Origin: Cytobacillus sp. NCCP-133
GTDB taxonomy: Bacteria; Bacillota; Bacilli; Bacillales; Cytobacillaceae
Length of the DNA stretch: 64,000 nt
NCBI RefSeq assembly: GCF_026011715.1
Contig: NZ_BRVM01000001.1
Coordinates: forward strand, 591,021-655,020
Direction: 5' to 3'
Under the pieces are notes generated by a model. That model had not been told where the DNA came from. It made no database searches and saw only the letters and a list, made by a program, of their open reading frames with translations. Made by a program: the position numbers and the translations under genes. The stretch's first letter is position 1. Every line of letters starts with the position of its first letter. Below are positions 63,572-64,000 of the stretch, one piece after another.

Positions 63572-64000
63572 TCATAGGATTGCGGCAAATGGTTTCCCGG
63601 CATGATGATTGCACAGTACACCATCAATCCAATTAAAAATTTCCTTTGTGTATTTTTCAGCGAAGTATTTTTCATGCGGGAACACATGCAGCACCTCTGC
63701 CATATAATGTGTATTCAAAAATGGCATGGACAAAAGCCCCTTTAGCTGGATAATCATATAATTGCTTGAATGAGGTCGAAATTCCTTCGTTTTCATGCCC
63801 CTTTCCAAAACCTTGCTGAAGTAAAATTTCTCTTTGGCCAGATAAGTGGACATAATTTCCCTGACCACTTGTGAATCAATGGAAACTTCGCGGAGAATAA
63901 GCCTTGTCAAATGGCTATTTTCGAACTGATAAGACATAATATTCTCCGCTATTTTTTTCAAGCTGATTGCTGCTCCCTGATCCAGCAATGTAAATCCCCT
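63572..64000 (-). CDS. refZ: RefZ-like TetR-family FtsZ regulator, partial (N-terminus outside window)
   Basis: The visible part is the C-terminal ligand-type domain of a TetR protein; the frame stays open to the window edge (RGFTLLDQGAAISLKKIAENI), so the DNA-binding helix-turn-helix lies beyond. Segments LILREVSIDSQVVREIMSTYLAKEKFYF and EKYTKEIFNWIDGVLC are typical of RefZ (YttP), which binds motifs near the origin and affects FtsZ rings at polar septation. Assignment rests on sequence resemblance and on its position next to hisJ and ezrA. Confidence 0.82.
   Translation of the reverse strand, partial: RGFTLLDQGAAISLKKIAENIMSYQFENSHLTRLILREVSIDSQVVREIMSTYLAKEKFYFSKVLERGMKTKEFRPHSSNYMIIQLKGLLSMPFLNTHYMAEVLHVFPHEKYFAEKYTKEIFNWIDGVLCNHHAGKPFAAIL

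Overview
This 64 kb window is a chromosomal segment from a spore-forming Bacillaceae bacterium (Bacillus sensu lato; a Cytobacillus- or Mesobacillus-like genome is my inference). The evidence is the gene order ytaF-mutM-polA / phoPR / mdh-icd-citZ / pyk-pfkA-accAD-ytsJ-dnaE / ytrHI-nrnA-ytpI-ytoI / argGH-moaB-ackA-ytxK-tpx / ytfJI-yteJ-sppA / ytcJ-ytcI-sspA-thiI-nifZ-brnQ / ezrA-hisJ-refZ. This matches the B. subtilis polA-to-ezrA region closely. Other support is moderate-to-low GC, strong AGGAGG ribosome binding sites, frequent TTG and GTG starts, and sporulation genes (ytrH, ytrI, ytfJ, sspA).

Layout. 1-9.0 kb: DNA repair and replication (ytaF partial, mutM, polA), an hflK-hflC pair and the phosphate-response pair phoP-phoR, all on the minus strand. 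9-14.7 kb: a MaoC-like hotdog protein and the lower TCA genes mdh, icd and citZ. The citZ promoter has cre-like sites and a leader of about 400 nt. 14.7-27.4 kb: ytwI, ytvI and fxsA, then glycolysis and lipid-precursor genes (pyk, pfkA, accA, accD), a FadR-type GntR regulator, malic enzyme ytsJ and dnaE. Two TGGTC-N-GACCA palindromes, before accD and before ytsJ, suggest that the regulator joins malic enzyme and acetyl-CoA carboxylase in one small regulon. 27.4-34.4 kb: ytrH-ytrI and nrnA bracketed by an inverted pair of composite repeats, then ytpI, ytoI, ytkL, an Xaa-Pro peptidase and a Cys-rich zinc-ribbon-like protein. 34.4-50.5 kb: ald, a universal stress protein, argGH with tandem ARG boxes, moaB, an EcsC-like protein, ackA with a cre match, ytxK, tpx, ytfJ-ytfI, yteJ-sppA, nadF2 and rarD. 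50.6-64 kb: ytcJ, ytcI, sspA with a sigma-G-type promoter, thiI-nifZ, brnQ, a decayed IS110-family element, ezrA, hisJ and the 3' part of refZ.

Most of the window is conserved core genome. The accessory material lies between genes. One fragmented, palindrome-rich repeat family occurs at eight or so places, and two other repeat units form the inverted pair around ytrHI-nrnA. There are two AT-rich short tandem arrays, and one IS110 copy whose recombinase has an in-frame stop and two frame breaks. The non-coding region upstream of that recombinase holds two large nested stem-loops, which is where IS110-group elements encode their bridge RNA. I saw no tRNA, rRNA, CRISPR array, prophage or defence island.

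All coordinates and motifs were read by eye. Family names come from sequence recognition without database searches. Several gene starts were moved inward to the codon with a good ribosome binding site.
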